A DNA stretch of 36,111 bases from Vibrionaceae bacterium (GTDB lineage Bacteria; Pseudomonadota; Gammaproteobacteria; Enterobacterales; Vibrionaceae): assembly GCA_018222805.1 (NCBI GenBank), contig JAAEZQ010000035.1, positions 1-36,111 of the forward strand. The letters run 5' to 3'. The translations under genes were made by a program, and so were the position numbers. Every line of letters starts with the position of its first letter. The first letter of the stretch is position 1. A model generated the notes under the pieces. That model had not been told where the DNA came from and ran no database searches. It worked only from the letters and a program-made list of their open reading frames with translations. This document shows, piece by piece, positions 7,110 to 16,156 of the stretch.

Positions 7110-9104
7110 ATGTCGTCTCGTAAACATCTTGCCAATGCAATCCGTGCTCTCAGCATGGATGGTGTTCAACAAGCTAACTCAGGTCACCCAGGTGCACCTA
7201 TGGGTATGGCTGATATCGCTGAAGTTCTTTGGCGCTCTCACCTAAACCACAACCCATCTAACCCAGAATGGGCTGATCGTGACCGTTTTGTACTGTCAAA
7301 CGGCCATGGTTCAATGCTGATTTACTCGCTACTACACTTAACGGGTTACGAGTTATCAATCGACGATCTGAAAAACTTCCGTCAGCTTCATTCAAAAACA
7401 CCGGGTCACCCAGAGTATGGCTATGCTCCTGGTATCGAGACAACAACGGGTCCTTTAGGTCAAGGCATTACTAACGCCGTTGGTATGGCGATGGCTGAAA
7501 AAGCTCTGGCTGCACAGTTCAACAAAGAAGGTCACGACATCGTTGACCACTTCACTTATGCATTCATGGGTGATGGCTGTCTGATGGAAGGTATCTCGCA
7601 CGAAGCATGTTCATTGGCGGGTACACTAGGTCTTGGCAAACTGATCGCGTTTTGGGATGACAACGGCATCTCTATCGATGGTCACGTTGAAGGTTGGTTC
7701 TCTGACGATACGCCTAAGCGCTTTGAAGCGTACGGCTGGCACGTAATCCCAGCAGTAGATGGTCACGATCCTGAAGCAATCAATGCTGCAATTGAAGCTG
7801 CTAAAGCGGACCCTCGCCCTACGCTGATCTGTACTAAAACTATCATCGGTTTCGGTTCTCCTAACAAGTCTGGCTCTCACGACTGTCACGGTGCGCCACT
7901 TGGTCAAGACGAAGTGCAAGCGGCACGTGAGTACCTAGGTTGGGAATTTGGTCCATTTGAAATCCCTTCAGACGTTTACGCAGAGTGGGATGCGAAAGAA
8001 GCGGGCGCGGCGAAAGAAGCTGCATGGAACGAGAAATTTGACGCTTACGCTGCGGCTTACCCAGCAGAAGCGGCAGAGCTTAAGCGTCGTCTAAATGGCG
8101 AGCTACCTGCACAGTGGGAAGAGAAAGCAAACCAAATCATTGCTGATCTTCAATCAAACCCTGCAAACATTGCCTCACGTAAAGCATCGCAAAATGCGCT
8201 AGAAGCGTTTGGTCAAATGCTTCCAGAATTCATGGGCGGCTCTGCTGACCTTGCGCCTTCTAACCTAACCATGTGGTCTGGTTCTAAGTCTCTTGAAGCG
8301 AACGACTTCTCAGGAAACTACATCCACTACGGTGTACGTGAGTTCGGTATGACGGCTATCATGAACGGTATCGCACTCCACGGTGGTTTTGTTCCTTACG
8401 GCGCAACCTTCCTAATGTTCATGGAATACGCTCGTAACGCAATGCGCATGGCTGCTCTGATGAAAGTTCAGAACATCCAGGTTTACACGCACGACTCTAT
8501 CGGTCTTGGCGAAGATGGCCCAACTCACCAACCAGTTGAGCAAATGGCGTCTCTACGTCTGACTCCAAACATGAGCACATGGCGTCCATGTGACCAGGTT
8601 GAATCAGCAGTAGCGTGGAAACTGGCGATTGAACGTAAAGACGCGCCAACTGCGCTTATCTTCTCTCGTCAAAACCTAGCACAACAAGAGCGTACAGCAG
8701 AGCAAGTAGCAGACATCGCGAAAGGTGCTTACATCCTGAAAGATTGCGAAGGCAAGCCAGAGCTTATCCTTATCGCAACAGGTTCAGAAGTTGAGCTAGC
8801 GGTTGAAGCAGCAGCGCAGCTAACTGCAGAAGGTAAGAAAGTACGCGTTGTTTCAATGCCATCAACGGATGCATTCGACAAGCAAGACGCAGCTTACCGT
8901 GAAGCAGTACTGCCATCAGACGTAACCGCACGTATCGCTATCGAAGCGGGCATCGCAGACTTCTGGTACAAGTATGTAGGCTTTGGCGGCAAGATCATCG
9001 GTATGACTACGTTCGGTGAATCTGCACCTGCGGGCGAACTGTTCAAGATGTTTGGCTTTACTACAGAAAACGTAGTAAACACAGCGAAAGAGTTGTTAGC
9101 GTAA
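7110..9104 (+). CDS. tkt: Transketolase
   Basis: Transketolase moves two-carbon units between sugar phosphates in the non-oxidative pentose phosphate pathway, using thiamine diphosphate. The 664-residue length is one more than E. coli TktA. The active-site ANSGHPGAPMG places His26 as in E. coli; MGDGCLMEGISHEA (about residue 153 on) is the diphosphate and Mg site, and VREFGMTAIMNG holds the Glu that activates the cofactor. CAGGAG precedes the ATG. It is first in a plus-strand run with epd, pgk and fba, but a terminator follows it, so it can be transcribed alone. Confidence 0.97.
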   Translation: MSSRKHLANAIRALSMDGVQQANSGHPGAPMGMADIAEVLWRSHLNHNPSNPEWADRDRFVLSNGHGSMLIYSLLHLTGYELSIDDLKNFRQLHSKTPGHPEYGYAPGIETTTGPLGQGITNAVGMAMAEKALAAQFNKEGHDIVDHFTYAFMGDGCLMEGISHEACSLAGTLGLGKLIAFWDDNGISIDGHVEGWFSDDTPKRFEAYGWHVIPAVDGHDPEAINAAIEAAKADPRPTLICTKTIIGFGSPNKSGSHDCHGAPLGQDEVQAAREYLGWEFGPFEIPSDVYAEWDAKEAGAAKEAAWNEKFDAYAAAYPAEAAELKRRLNGELPAQWEEKANQIIADLQSNPANIASRKASQNALEAFGQMLPEFMGGSADLAPSNLTMWSGSKSLEANDFSGNYIHYGVREFGMTAIMNGIALHGGFVPYGATFLMFMEYARNAMRMAALMKVQNIQVYTHDSIGLGEDGPTHQPVEQMASLRLTPNMSTWRPCDQVESAVAWKLAIERKDAPTALIFSRQNLAQQERTAEQVADIAKGAYILKDCEGKPELILIATGSEVELAVEAAAQLTAEGKKVRVVSMPSTDAFDKQDAAYREAVLPSDVTARIAIEAGIADFWYKYVGFGGKIIGMTTFGESAPAGELFKMFGFTTENVVNTAKELLA

Positions 9105-9118
9105 TAAAATACGCGGAT

Positions 9119-9149
9119 GAAAAACCGAGCAGTCGTGCTCGGTTTTTTT
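9119..9149 (+). terminator. Intrinsic terminator of tkt
   Basis: A stem AAAACCGAGC(A) facing TGCTCGGTTTT with a short loop is followed by a run of seven T, 15 bases past the tkt stop. Confidence 0.9.
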
Positions 9150-9246
9150 ATGCTCATAGTGTCGGTAAAAGGCACTTACTTAATGCGTTTTTGTTTCTCA
9201 TCGGGTACTATCTGTGACACGAAAATTCAGGTAGGGCGAAGGATAA

Positions 9247-10287
9247 ATGCTAAAGGTTGCGATCAATGGATTTGGGCGTATAGGTCGTAATGTTCTGCGA
9301 GCTGTATATGAAAGCGGCAAACATCAGCAGATCAAGGTTGTAGCGGTAAACGAACTGGCTCAGCCTGAAGCGATGGCGCACTTACTTCAATATGACACCA
9401 GTCATGGTCGTTTCGGTAAAAAGATCTCTCACGACCAAGAGCATTTATACGTTCACCACAGCTCATGTCATCAAGATGCTGGTGATTACGATGCTATACG
9501 CATCCTTCATCTTGCCGACATTGATCTTCTTCCTTGGCGAGACCTCGAAGTTGATATTGTATTAGATTGTACTGGTGTCTATGGCTGCAAAGCTGACGGT
9601 TTAGCCCATATAGAAGCGGGTGCTAAAAAAGTACTGTTTTCCCACCCTGGCTCTGCCGACATCGATAACACCATTATCTACGGTGTAAACCACGAAACGC
9701 TTAAAGATGAACATGTTGTTGTTTCTAATGGTTCCTGTACGACGAACTGTATCGTTCCTATCATCAAAGTCTTAGATGAAGCATTCGGTATTGAGTCTGG
9801 CACCATTACGACTATCCATTCATCCATGAATGATCAACAGGTCATTGATGCATACCATAACGATTTGCGTCGTACACGAGCTGCAAGCCAGTCTATCATC
9901 CCCGTTGATACCAAGTTGCATAAAGGGATTGAAAGAATCTTCCCGAAATTTTCTAACAAATTTGAAGCGATTTCTGTTCGAGTTCCGACTGTTAACGTCA
10001 CTGCAATGGATTTAAGTGTCACAATTAGTACAAATGTGAAAGTTAATGACGTAAATCAAACCATTGTTAACGCATCTCAGTGTACATTACGTGACATTGT
10101 TGACTATACTGAATCGCCACTCGTTTCCATCGATTTTAATCACGACCCCCATAGTGCGATTGTGGATGGAACTCAAACAAGAGTGAGTAACGGGCAGCTA
10201 GTAAAAATGCTCGTATGGTGCGATAACGAATGGGGCTTTGCTAATCGGATGCTGGATACCGCTTTAGCAATGCAAGCTGCGAAGTAA
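9247..10287 (+). CDS. epd: D-erythrose-4-phosphate dehydrogenase
   Basis: Epd oxidises erythrose 4-phosphate to 4-phosphoerythronate with NAD, the first step of the DXP-dependent pyridoxal phosphate pathway; its substrate is made by transketolase, encoded just upstream. The 346-residue protein has the GAPDH fold: Rossmann start VAINGFGRIGRNVLRA and catalytic Cys164 in SNGSCTTNC. The segment SSMNDQQVIDAYH marks Epd rather than glycolytic GAPDH. GAAGGA lies five bases before the ATG. Its codon use is less biased than that of tkt or pgk, consistent with a low-abundance enzyme. The order epd-pgk-fba is conserved with E. coli. Confidence 0.96.
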   Translation: MLKVAINGFGRIGRNVLRAVYESGKHQQIKVVAVNELAQPEAMAHLLQYDTSHGRFGKKISHDQEHLYVHHSSCHQDAGDYDAIRILHLADIDLLPWRDLEVDIVLDCTGVYGCKADGLAHIEAGAKKVLFSHPGSADIDNTIIYGVNHETLKDEHVVVSNGSCTTNCIVPIIKVLDEAFGIESGTITTIHSSMNDQQVIDAYHNDLRRTRAASQSIIPVDTKLHKGIERIFPKFSNKFEAISVRVPTVNVTAMDLSVTISTNVKVNDVNQTIVNASQCTLRDIVDYTESPLVSIDFNHDPHSAIVDGTQTRVSNGQLVKMLVWCDNEWGFANRMLDTALAMQAAK

Positions 10288-10442
10288 GCCGTACAGCAGC
10301 GATGGAAAAAATGTTTATTTTTATCCTTGAAATAAATATTGAATGTCTCCATATTCTATAACCAGTTTGAAGAATTAACAGGCTTGGCAGGGTTGCCGAG
10401 TTTTCAAAAACTTTAATTTTTAAATATTTGAGAGGACACAAC

Positions 10443-11603
10443 ATGTCTGTAATCAAGATGACTGACCTGGATCTTGCAGGTAAACGTGTATTTATCCGTG
10501 CGGACCTAAACGTACCTGTGAAAGATGGCAAAGTGACTTCTGATGCACGTATCCTAGCTTCACTACCAACTATCAAGCACTGTCTTGCAGCTGGCGCTAA
10601 AGTAATGGTGACTTCTCACCTAGGCCGCCCAACTGAAGGTGAGTACGCTGAAGAGTTCTCTCTACAACCTGTTGTTAACTACCTAAACGACGCACTAGAT
10701 TGCGAAGTTAAACTAGCAAAAGACTACCTAGATGGCCTAGAGCTAAACGCTGGTGAACTTGTTGTTCTAGAAAACGTTCGCTTCAACAAAGGCGAAAAGA
10801 AAAACGAAGAAGAGCTATCTAAGAAATACGCAGCACTTTGTGACGTATTCGTAATGGATGCATTCGGTACTGCTCACCGTGCTCAAGCGTCAACGCACGG
10901 CGTTGGTATGCACGCTGCAGTTGCTTGTGCTGGTCCGCTTCTTGCTGCTGAACTAGAAGCACTAGGTAAAGCAATGGACAACCCAGAGCGTCCACTCGTT
11001 GCTATCGTTGGTGGTTCTAAAGTTTCTACTAAACTAACCGTTCTAGAATCTCTATCTAAAATTGCTGATCAACTTGTTGTTGGTGGTGGTATCGCGAACA
11101 CATTCATCGCAGCTGATGGCCACAATGTAGGTAAGTCTCTATACGAAGCAGACCTAATCGAAACAGCTCAAAAGCTAATGAAAGAGTGCTCTATCCCAGT
11201 TGCGACTGACGTTGCATGTGCTAAAGCATTTGACGAAAATGCAGAAGCTGAAATCAAGAACGTTGCAGATGTTCAAGATGACGACATGATCTTCGACCTA
11301 GGTCCAGATTCAACAGCGGCTCTTGCTGAGATCATCAGCAATGCAAAAACTATCCTATGGAACGGTCCTGTAGGTGTATTCGAGTTCAAGAACTTCGAAG
11401 CGGGTACTAAAGGCATTTCAGAAGCTATCGCTAAATCTGCAGGCTTCTCTGTTGCAGGTGGTGGTGACACACTAGCTGCTATCGACAAGTTCGGTATCAA
11501 AGCCGACGTATCTTACATCTCTACTGGTGGCGGCGCTTTCCTTGAGTTCGTAGAAGGTAAAGTTCTTCCTGCAGTAGAAATGCTAGAAGCACGCGCTAAG
11601 TAA
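10443..11603 (+). CDS. pgk: Phosphoglycerate kinase
   Basis: Pgk transfers the acyl phosphate of 1,3-bisphosphoglycerate to ADP in glycolysis. The 386-residue enzyme has the N-domain signature KRVFIRADLNVPVKDG, the triose-binding SHLGRPTEGE, and the C-domain nucleotide loops VAIVGGSKVSTKL and AGGGDTLAA. I start at 10443 (MSVIKMTDLDL), where GAGAGGA stands nearby; an ATG-like extension from 10428 adds only five residues. Very strong CTA and GAA codon preference marks high expression. The 155-base gap after epd suggests an extra promoter, which I could not place with confidence. Confidence 0.98.
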   Translation: MSVIKMTDLDLAGKRVFIRADLNVPVKDGKVTSDARILASLPTIKHCLAAGAKVMVTSHLGRPTEGEYAEEFSLQPVVNYLNDALDCEVKLAKDYLDGLELNAGELVVLENVRFNKGEKKNEEELSKKYAALCDVFVMDAFGTAHRAQASTHGVGMHAAVACAGPLLAAELEALGKAMDNPERPLVAIVGGSKVSTKLTVLESLSKIADQLVVGGGIANTFIAADGHNVGKSLYEADLIETAQKLMKECSIPVATDVACAKAFDENAEAEIKNVADVQDDDMIFDLGPDSTAALAEIISNAKTILWNGPVGVFEFKNFEAGTKGISEAIAKSAGFSVAGGGDTLAAIDKFGIKADVSYISTGGGAFLEFVEGKVLPAVEMLEARAK

Positions 11604-11608
11604 TTAAA

Positions 11609-11643
11609 GCAAAGCGGGGGAGTATCTCTCCCGCTTTGTTGTT
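11609..11643 (+). terminator. Intrinsic terminator between pgk and fba
   Basis: A stem CAAAGCGGG facing CCCGCTTTG with an interrupted upper stem is followed by a short T-rich tail (TTGTTTG). It probably gives partial termination before fba. Confidence 0.75.
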
Positions 11644-11665
11644 TGCTGCAACGTGAGAGGAACTC

Positions 11666-11700
11666 TGCTAGAATAGCCTCTGTTGTGAGCAAACGTTTGC
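11666..11700 (+). promoter_or_regulatory. fba promoter with a PurR-like operator just downstream
   Basis: An extended -10 element TGCTAGAAT stands at 11666-11674. The perfect 12-base palindrome GCAAACGTTTGC at 11689-11700 would lie about 8 to 19 bases past the expected transcription start, a position where a bound repressor blocks initiation or early elongation. The full 16-mer at 11687-11702 agrees with 9 of 11 fixed positions of the PurR consensus. No good -35 hexamer is seen, which extended -10 promoters tolerate. Confidence 0.55.
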
Positions 11701-11757
11701 AAGATTTTCAACTTAACAAGTTTTGTTTAAAAACGACAGATAAATAGGATTGAATCC

Positions 11758-12834
11758 ATGTCTAAGATCTTCGACTTCGTAAAACCAGGTGTTATCTCTG
11801 GCGATGACGTTCAGAAAGTTTTTGAAGTAGCGAAAGAAAACAACTTCGCACTTCCAGCTGTAAACGTTGTAGGTACTGACTCTGTAAACGCAGTACTAGA
11901 AGCAGCAGCAAAAGTTAAAGCTCCAGTTGTTGTTCAGTTCTCTAACGGCGGTGCAGCGTTCTTCGCTGGTAAAGGCGTGAAACTTGAAGGTCAAGGTGCT
12001 CAAATCCTTGGTGCTGTAGCTGGTGCTAAATACGTTCACGCTGTAGCTGAAGCTTACGGTGTACCAGTGATTCTGCACACTGACCACGCTGCTAAGAAAC
12101 TTCTACCTTGGATCGACGGTCTTCTAGACGCTGGTGAAGAGCACTTCGCTCAAACTGGTAAGCCTCTATTCTCTTCTCACATGATCGACCTTTCTGAAGA
12201 GTCTCTAGAAGAGAACATCGAAATCTCTGCTAAGTACCTAGAGCGCATGGCTAAAATGAACATGACTCTAGAAATCGAACTAGGTTGTACTGGCGGTGAA
12301 GAAGACGGCGTAGATAACTCTGACATGGACGCATCTGAGCTTTACACTTCTCCAGAAGACGTTGCTTACGCATACGAGAAACTAAGTGCAGTTAGCCACC
12401 GTTTCACTATCGCAGCATCTTTCGGTAACGTACACGGCGTTTACAAGCCAGGTAACGTTGTTCTTACTCCAACTATCCTACGTGATTCTCAAGCGTACGT
12501 TTCTGAGAAATTCGGTCTACCAGCGAACTCTCTAAACTTCGTATTCCACGGTGGTTCTGGTTCTTCTCAAGAAGAAATCCAAGAGTCTATCGGTTACGGT
12601 GTTATCAAAATGAACATCGACACTGATACACAGTGGGCAACTTGGGATGGTATCCGTAAGTACGAAGCGGAAAACCGCGATTACCTACAAGGTCAAATCG
12701 GTAACCCAACTGGCGAAGATGCGCCAAACAAGAAGTACTACGATCCACGCGTATGGCTACGTGCTGGTCAAGCTTCAATGGTTACTCGTCTAGAGCAAGC
12801 ATTTGCTGACCTTAACGCAGTTGACGTACTATAA
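11758..12834 (+). CDS. fba: Class II fructose-bisphosphate aldolase
   Basis: This zinc-dependent aldolase splits fructose 1,6-bisphosphate reversibly into dihydroxyacetone phosphate and glyceraldehyde 3-phosphate. The 358 residues compare with 359 in E. coli FbaA. Visible active-site residues are Asp109 and His110 in VILHTDH, His226 in SFGNVHGVYK and His264 in FVFHGGSGSS, which cover the zinc ligands. AGGA stands nine bases upstream of the ATG. Codon use is among the most biased in the window. It follows pgk after a terminator and has its own likely promoter and operator. Confidence 0.98.
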   Translation: MSKIFDFVKPGVISGDDVQKVFEVAKENNFALPAVNVVGTDSVNAVLEAAAKVKAPVVVQFSNGGAAFFAGKGVKLEGQGAQILGAVAGAKYVHAVAEAYGVPVILHTDHAAKKLLPWIDGLLDAGEEHFAQTGKPLFSSHMIDLSEESLEENIEISAKYLERMAKMNMTLEIELGCTGGEEDGVDNSDMDASELYTSPEDVAYAYEKLSAVSHRFTIAASFGNVHGVYKPGNVVLTPTILRDSQAYVSEKFGLPANSLNFVFHGGSGSSQEEIQESIGYGVIKMNIDTDTQWATWDGIRKYEAENRDYLQGQIGNPTGEDAPNKKYYDPRVWLRAGQASMVTRLEQAFADLNAVDVL

Positions 12835-12856
12835 TTCGATTGAATTAAAGTTGTTT

Positions 12857-12885
12857 AAAACCCGCTCATTGAGCGGGTTTTTTTA
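12857..12885 (+). terminator. Intrinsic terminator of fba
   Basis: A 10-bp stem AAACCCGCTC facing GAGCGGGTTT with a 3-base loop is followed by a T run, 24 bases past the fba stop. Confidence 0.93.
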
Positions 12886-13277
12886 TATCTTCAGTCTGGT
12901 GTCTGTTGGATACGACACCCTTTAAAAATAATGATCGCCATTGAATGATTTACTAGCAGCAGTGGTTGTGTAAGATTGGTATACAACAGGTTGCTTTTTG
13001 TACGGCATGTTTGGGTTTAGGTAATAAAAGTAGCGAAATAGGATAGCATTGCGTAATCTGTAACAGGCAGATATAGGAAAAATCTGATAACGTCTTGTTT
13101 TGCATCTCTTTGCTAAATTCTGACTTTGCAAAACGTCAAAGTTAATATATCGTGCCAAAATTATGACACTGTTCAGTTTTACAATAGTGATATTGTTACA
13201 GATAAGAACCTACAAAAAATAAGGTTCATAAAGAAGCGGCAATTGGTTTTATATATCTTGATTTGAGGATAAGTATT
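12886..13277. other. Gap of about 390 bases between fba and mscS
   Basis: This AT-rich stretch holds two small inverted repeats: GGTGTC facing GACACC (12898-12919) and GAACCT facing AGGTTC (13206-13227), the latter in the mscS leader. GTTTTGCA and TGCAAAAC also face each other over about 25 bases near 13096-13137. I see no convincing gene. A minus-strand frame at 12922-13158 has only a TTG start without a ribosome binding site. Confidence 0.5.
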
Positions 13278-14144
13278 ATGGCAGGTGAATCGGTGGGTAT
13301 CGATAACACATTAACAGATGGGCTGACTAAAGCTGAGACTTGGCTTTCAAACAACTCAGACCTTCTTGTTCAGTATGGCGTAAACATTATTTCAGCACTG
13401 GTTATTCTATTTATCGGTAATATTATCGTTAAAGCAGTCGCTGGTAGTGTGGCAAAAGTACTTGAAAAGAAAAACATGGATAAGGCTGTCGTTGAATTTA
13501 TTCACGGTCTTGTTCGTTACTTACTATTCGTTATTGTTCTTATTGCCGCTCTTGGTCGTGTGGGTGTTCAAACTGCCTCTGTAGTTGCGGTAATCGGTGC
13601 GGCAGGTCTTGCGGTTGGTCTGGCTCTACAAGGTTCACTATCAAACTTTGCGGCAGGCGTACTTATCGTTGCATTCCGTCCATTTAAGTCTGGCGATTAT
13701 GTAGAGATTGGTGGCGTTGCAGGTAGTGTGGACGCGATTCAAATTTTCCAAACGATTCTTAAAACACCTGATAACAAAATGGTTGTCGTACCTAACTCTT
13801 CTGTTATTGGCGGCGCAATCACCAACTATTCTCGTCACTCGACTCGTCGTGTGGATTTAGTCATTGGTGTTTCTTATAAAGCGGATCTACAACTGACGAA
13901 GAAAGTTATCCGTGAAACACTAGAAAAAGACCCGCGAGTTCTTAAAAATCCGGATATGACTATCGGCGTATTAGCACTTGCAGACTCTTCTGTGAACTTC
14001 GTTGTACGCCCTTGGGTTAAGACTGAAGACTACTGGGGGGTTTATTTTGATGCGATGCAAGGCATTAAAGAAGCTCTAGATGCCAACGGCATCGAAATTC
14101 CATTCCCACAAATGGATGTTCACCTGAATAAAGTAGAAGCGTAA
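13278..14144 (+). CDS. mscS: Small-conductance mechanosensitive channel MscS
   Basis: MscS is the inner-membrane channel that opens under membrane tension and releases solutes on osmotic downshift. The 288 residues are close to the E. coli length. Three membrane helices are visible at about residues 33-55, 76-92 and 97-125; the pore helix carries the Gly/Ala pattern GAAGLAVGLALQGSLSNFAAG. FRPFKSGDYVEIGG begins the beta domain, and a C-terminal alpha-beta cap ends in PFPQMDVHL. The start at 13278 has GAGGA eight bases upstream; the frame extends to a TTG at 13263 that lacks support. Confidence 0.96.
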   Translation: MAGESVGIDNTLTDGLTKAETWLSNNSDLLVQYGVNIISALVILFIGNIIVKAVAGSVAKVLEKKNMDKAVVEFIHGLVRYLLFVIVLIAALGRVGVQTASVVAVIGAAGLAVGLALQGSLSNFAAGVLIVAFRPFKSGDYVEIGGVAGSVDAIQIFQTILKTPDNKMVVVPNSSVIGGAITNYSRHSTRRVDLVIGVSYKADLQLTKKVIRETLEKDPRVLKNPDMTIGVLALADSSVNFVVRPWVKTEDYWGVYFDAMQGIKEALDANGIEIPFPQMDVHLNKVEA

Positions 14145-14165
14145 TCAAAACGATTTCTACCTAGA

Positions 14166-14193
14166 GAGCGAGGCACATGTGCCTCGCTTTTTT
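14166..14193 (+). terminator. Intrinsic terminator of mscS
   Basis: An almost perfect palindrome, AGCGAGGCAC facing GTGCCTCGCT, followed by six T, lies 22 bases past the mscS stop, between mscS and the convergent argO. Confidence 0.9.
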
Positions 14194-14248
14194 ATACTCG
14201 GTAAGGAAGGCCACATCGAATGATGTTGGTTGCTACATAACAGAATGA

Positions 14249-14878
14249 TCACCAGTACTTGGTGATCAACTCATTAGCTAAAACATAGGCGATAGTAAAC
14301 ATCATCGTTGCAACAGCAATATCAATGCCTTTTTTAACCTTAGGTTTAGACAGTGTTGGACCCAATTTAGCTGCGCCTAGTGACAGGGTGAAGAACCACA
14401 CAAAAGAAGCCATAATGGTACCGAGAGCAAATGCAATACGGTCATGACCTTCAAACTGACCGCCAATAGAGCCGAGAATCACGACAGTGTCCAAGTACAG
14501 GTGAGGATTTAATACCGTAACGGCAAGTGCGCCTAAAATCACTGTACGGCGACCACGTGCTATTACTTCCCCTTTCGTTTCCGATTCCTTTTCTGATTTG
14601 AACGCACTTTTCAGTGACAGATAGCCATAAACACTGAGAAACGTGATACCGCCGAGTGTCACTGAAGTGAGCAGCATTTCATTTTGAGATAGAACCGCAC
14701 CACCACCAAATATGCCTAGGGAAATAAACAGCATATCCAGAATGCTGCAGATGGTTGCTGTGGTGAGGTGGTGGTTGCGTTTGATGCCTTGATTTAAGAC
14801 ATACGCATTTTGCGCGCCAATTGGAATGATCATCGATGCCCCTAGTCCAAACCCTTGCAATACAACCCAAAAACTCAC
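14249..14878 (-). CDS. argO: Arginine exporter of the LysE family
   Basis: ArgO exports L-arginine (and, in related proteins, lysine) across the inner membrane. The 209-residue protein starts with SFWVVLQGFGLGASMIIPIGAQNAYVLNQG, where PIGAQNA is the LysE-family signature, and has about six hydrophobic helices, with NPHLYLDTVVILGS in the middle. The start codon is GTG at 14878, supported by AGAGGT five bases upstream. It is divergent from argP, whose product activates argO in E. coli, so the 130-base gap between them very likely carries the ArgP site. Confidence 0.94.
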   Translation of the reverse strand: MSFWVVLQGFGLGASMIIPIGAQNAYVLNQGIKRNHHLTTATICSILDMLFISLGIFGGGAVLSQNEMLLTSVTLGGITFLSVYGYLSLKSAFKSEKESETKGEVIARGRRTVILGALAVTVLNPHLYLDTVVILGSIGGQFEGHDRIAFALGTIMASFVWFFTLSLGAAKLGPTLSKPKVKKGIDIAVATMMFTIAYVLANELITKYW

Positions 14879-15008
14879 AATTCACCTCTAAAATATTCAT
14901 TAAAATCACGAAGAGAAGCAAGATAAAGGCTTTGATAAAATAAGTATAATTAATGATTTTAATATATTATTAGCAAGGCTTATTAGGTTGGCGTTGAGAG
15001 GGGTTTTC

Positions 15009-15905
15009 ATGCGAGGGCTAGATTATAAGTGGATAGAAGCACTGGATGCTGTGGTTTATCAAGGAAGCTTTGAGCGTGCAGCTGAGAGTCTTTATGTCTC
15101 CCAATCCGCTATATCTCAAAGAATAAAACAGTTAGAAAAGTTTCTAGCTCAACCAGCACTGATCCGTGAGCATCCGCCAAAACCGACACCCATAGGTAAG
15201 AAGTTGCTTGGGTTGTATCGTCGTGTTCGCTTGTTGGAACATGAAATTCTTCCTGAGTTAATTAATGACACCAGTGCGCGTCCAGTTCAGCTTTCATTGG
15301 CGACTAATGCTGACAGTTTGGCCACATGGTTACTGCCAGCATTACAGGACGTGATGAAAACGCGCCAAGTTGAGTTAAAGCTCGCCATTTATGGTGAGTC
15401 TCGCTCTATTGAGAAGCTGAGGAGCGGTGAAGTCGCTGGCGCCATCAGTCTCGAGTCTCAAGCCATTCCTGGTTGTCGAGCTGACTATTTAGGGCGTATC
15501 GATTATGTCTGCGTTGCAAACCCTGAATTTTATCAACGCTATTTCTCTAACGGCGTAAATAATAAAACGCTCGCTGATGCTCCGGCTGTTTCCTACGATC
15601 AATATGACGAGCTCCACAAGAAGTTTCTAACGGAACATTTCAATGTACGCCCTGACGGTGTCATCCACCATAATATCAGTAGTTCTGAAGCTTTCCTCAA
15701 AATGGCTTTAGCTGGTGTTGCTTATTGTTTGATTCCCCGTCTGCAGATCACGGATGAACTGGAACAGGGCTTGCTGATTGATATAACACCGGGTTTTTTT
15801 ATGACCTATCGAATTTACTGGCATCATTGGCAATTAGAAACGGGAGTTTTGCAAGAAATATCACAAGCAATCGTCGGCTATGCTCAACGTCATTTACCGC
15901 AGTAG
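15009..15905 (+). CDS. argP: LysR-type regulator ArgP
   Basis: ArgP (IciA) activates argO with arginine and responds to lysine. The 298-residue protein has an N-terminal winged helix-turn-helix at about residues 1-60 (ALDAVVYQGSFERAAESLYV, then SQSAISQRIKQLE), followed by a periplasmic-binding-like effector domain beginning around residue 90. I start at 15009 (MRGLDYKWIEALD), which has GAGAGGGG upstream; the frame open to 14988 adds seven residues that do not belong to the family start. Its placement opposite argO is diagnostic. Confidence 0.95.
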   Translation: MRGLDYKWIEALDAVVYQGSFERAAESLYVSQSAISQRIKQLEKFLAQPALIREHPPKPTPIGKKLLGLYRRVRLLEHEILPELINDTSARPVQLSLATNADSLATWLLPALQDVMKTRQVELKLAIYGESRSIEKLRSGEVAGAISLESQAIPGCRADYLGRIDYVCVANPEFYQRYFSNGVNNKTLADAPAVSYDQYDELHKKFLTEHFNVRPDGVIHHNISSSEAFLKMALAGVAYCLIPRLQITDELEQGLLIDITPGFFMTYRIYWHHWQLETGVLQEISQAIVGYAQRHLPQ

Positions 15906-16046
15906 GGGGTAACAACAATGACGATAATGTGTGCCTGTTACGTTGATTTGGTTAAAAATTGCACCAAAGTTACACAGTCAAAGTTGTGTTAGAAGTGAGC
16001 TAGGGTGGTTGGATAATCGTCGAAAGTTCCTATTATCAAGCATTAT

Positions 16047-16076
16047 ATACTCAAACCTTACTAAGTTTTTGAGTAT
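16047..16076. repeat. 30-base dyad upstream of the SIMPL-domain gene
   Basis: ATACTCAAA at 16047-16055 faces TTTGAGTAT at 16068-16076, and the centre CTTACTAAG is itself a palindrome. There is no T run after it in either direction, so it is more likely an operator or a leader hairpin than a terminator. It lies 80 bases before the next gene. Confidence 0.5.
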
Positions 16077-16156
16077 TACCCCAGACGGCTTCAGTGGTTC
16101 TTACTACTGCATGTTTGTTTTGGGACATGTCTTTTATATATGGATGGATCGATCGA

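Noticed and set aside
6881..7156. 91-residue minus-strand frame across the metK-tkt gap
   Set aside because: It overlaps the tkt start, covers the regulatory sites, and its peptide looks like translated AT-rich control DNA.
9247..10287. epd as a second glycolytic GAPDH
   Set aside because: The protein is GAPDH-like, but its specific segments and its place before pgk and fba identify erythrose-4-phosphate dehydrogenase.
12922..13158. 78-residue minus-strand frame in the fba-mscS gap
   Set aside because: It has only a TTG start without a ribosome binding site and no recognisable domain; not convincing as a gene.
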